Source: Lentimicrobium saccharophilum (GTDB lineage Bacteria > Bacteroidota > Bacteroidia > Bacteroidales > Lentimicrobiaceae). Taken from it: a stretch of 64,000 nt of DNA. Positions 63,349-64,000 of the stretch are shown here, piece after piece. The stretch covers positions 2,110,345 through 2,174,344 of the forward strand of contig NZ_DF968182.1 in the NCBI RefSeq assembly GCF_001192835.1, read 5' to 3'. Position numbers and translations under genes: made by a program. The notes under the pieces are model-generated. The model did not search any database. It saw only the letters and a program-made list of their open reading frames with translations, and was not told where the DNA came from. Position 1 is the first letter of the stretch, and every line of letters starts with the position of its first letter.

Positions 63349-64000
63349 CTATTTTTTCCGGACTTCCGCAGCTTTGGCTTCATTCCAGAAAACATCCAGC
63401 TCAGCAAGACTCATATCGTGCATTGACTTCCCGGTTTCATTCACTTTTTGCTCGATGTAATTAAACCGCCTGATAAACTTCTTGTTGGTACGTTCCAGGG
63501 CATCCTCCGGATTTACATCGATAAACCGGGCGTAATTGATCAGGGCAAACAACAGGTCGCCAAATTCATCCTCAATTTTTTCGGGGGAACCATTTAGCTT
63601 TTCATATTGCAGTTCAGCAAGTTCCTCCTGCACCTTTTCCCATACCTGACCCACATGATCCCAGTCGAAACCAACGCCACGGGCCTTTTCCTGAATACGG
63701 TAAGCTTTGACCATGGCCGGAAGCGAAGCCGGAACACCACCAAGCACAGTCTTACGTTCACCTTCCTTCAGCTTGATCTTTTCCCAGTTGTTCTTAACTG
63801 CTTCCGCATCTTTTGCCATGACATCGCCGTAAATATGCGGATGACGGTGAATCAGCTTTTCACAAATTCCATTGAGCACATCCGTGATGGTAAACGCATT
63901 TTGTTCGGAAGCAATTTTAGAATAGAACACAAGGTGGAGCATCAGGTCACCCAGCTCCTTTTTTATTTCATCCATGTCTTTTTCAAGAATGGCATCACTC
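63349..64000 (-). CDS. mazG: Nucleoside triphosphate pyrophosphohydrolase MazG, C-terminal part
   Basis: The frame is open to the right edge, so the N-terminus lies outside the window. The visible part (about 216 residues) carries two MazG repeats: the first has MDEIKKELGDLMLHLVFYSKIASEQ (E-E-x-x-D type metal site) and RHPHIYGD, then VKNNWEKIKLKE; the second has GFDWDHVGQVWEKVQEELAEL and IEDEFGDLLFALINYARF. MazG hydrolyses (d)NTPs to monophosphates and removes aberrant nucleotides. The start cannot be placed. Confidence 0.94.
   Translation of the reverse strand, partial: SDAILEKDMDEIKKELGDLMLHLVFYSKIASEQNAFTITDVLNGICEKLIHRHPHIYGDVMAKDAEAVKNNWEKIKLKEGERKTVLGGVPASLPAMVKAYRIQEKARGVGFDWDHVGQVWEKVQEELAELQYEKLNGSPEKIEDEFGDLLFALINYARFIDVNPEDALERTNKKFIRRFNYIEQKVNETGKSMHDMSLAELDVFWNEAKAAEVRKK

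Overview
The window looks like a chromosome segment of a Bacteroidota member, probably a free-living Bacteroidales-like lineage. Supporting signs are a fused MurF-alanine racemase, a TonB-dependent receptor with a carboxypeptidase-like N-terminal domain, a PorV/PorQ-family barrel, proteins with type IX secretion (T9SS) C-termini, a GAF/nucleotidyltransferase protein, a three-gene type-B succinate dehydrogenase/fumarate reductase, and many upstream copies of the Bacteroidota -7 promoter element TAnnTTTG. Base composition is moderate (by eye high-40s % GC). There is no phage, plasmid, IS element, rRNA or CRISPR array. The identifications rest on motifs and family knowledge; no searches were run.

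Layout. 1-390 is the end of a Kdo transferase gene. 436-3754 is a leftward operon (GAF/nucleotidyltransferase, metallophosphoesterase, M28 peptidase). 3860-7425 carries pdxA and the murF-alr fusion. 7562-18089 is an envelope glycan block: three GT2-type transferases (one fused to a methyltransferase) interleaved with three very large polytopic membrane proteins that all end in a similar soluble beta-rich tail. 18255-20310 holds an aldo/keto reductase and greA-HIT. 20415-29566 is a leftward three-gene surface operon: TonB-dependent receptor, a 1424-residue secreted protein, and a PorV/PorQ-like barrel. 29695-36564 has a small membrane protein, a degenerate Rieske-like lipoprotein, ahcY, a bacterial GGGP synthase, a DPP IV-type peptidase and meaB.

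36950-38284 is the most unusual stretch: a phased CTCTGTG/CACAGAG dyad, then tRNA-Lys, tRNA-Pro and tRNA-Thr genes. The tRNA-Thr 3' end, its terminator and a tRNA-like hairpin are tandemly repeated with an exact 126-bp period, giving four extra tRNA tails. The layout recalls the tail repeats downstream of the E. coli tyrT operon.

38377-46663 holds a TerC protein, a glutamine synthetase, a flippase-like membrane protein, an Hsp20 gene with a sigma-54-like promoter, an EamA transporter, a phospholipase-D-type cardiolipin synthase, two small proteins and a LytTR response regulator. 47099-50213 is a yicC-gmk-cyclase-nadD operon. 50210-53990 holds an alpha/beta hydrolase and two aminopeptidase P paralogues. 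54178-57599 is sdhCAB, followed by a 1345-residue secreted papain-like protease with a T9SS tail, holB, a DivIC/FtsL-like protein and the C-terminal part of mazG, which runs off the right edge.

Functionally, most genes are housekeeping (cell wall, nucleotide, NAD, methyl cycle, respiration). Two blocks are accessory in character: the glycan block, which plausibly makes and uses polyprenyl-phosphate sugars at the periplasmic face of the inner membrane, and the T9SS-linked surface proteins, which include an uptake/secretion triad and several exported peptidases.
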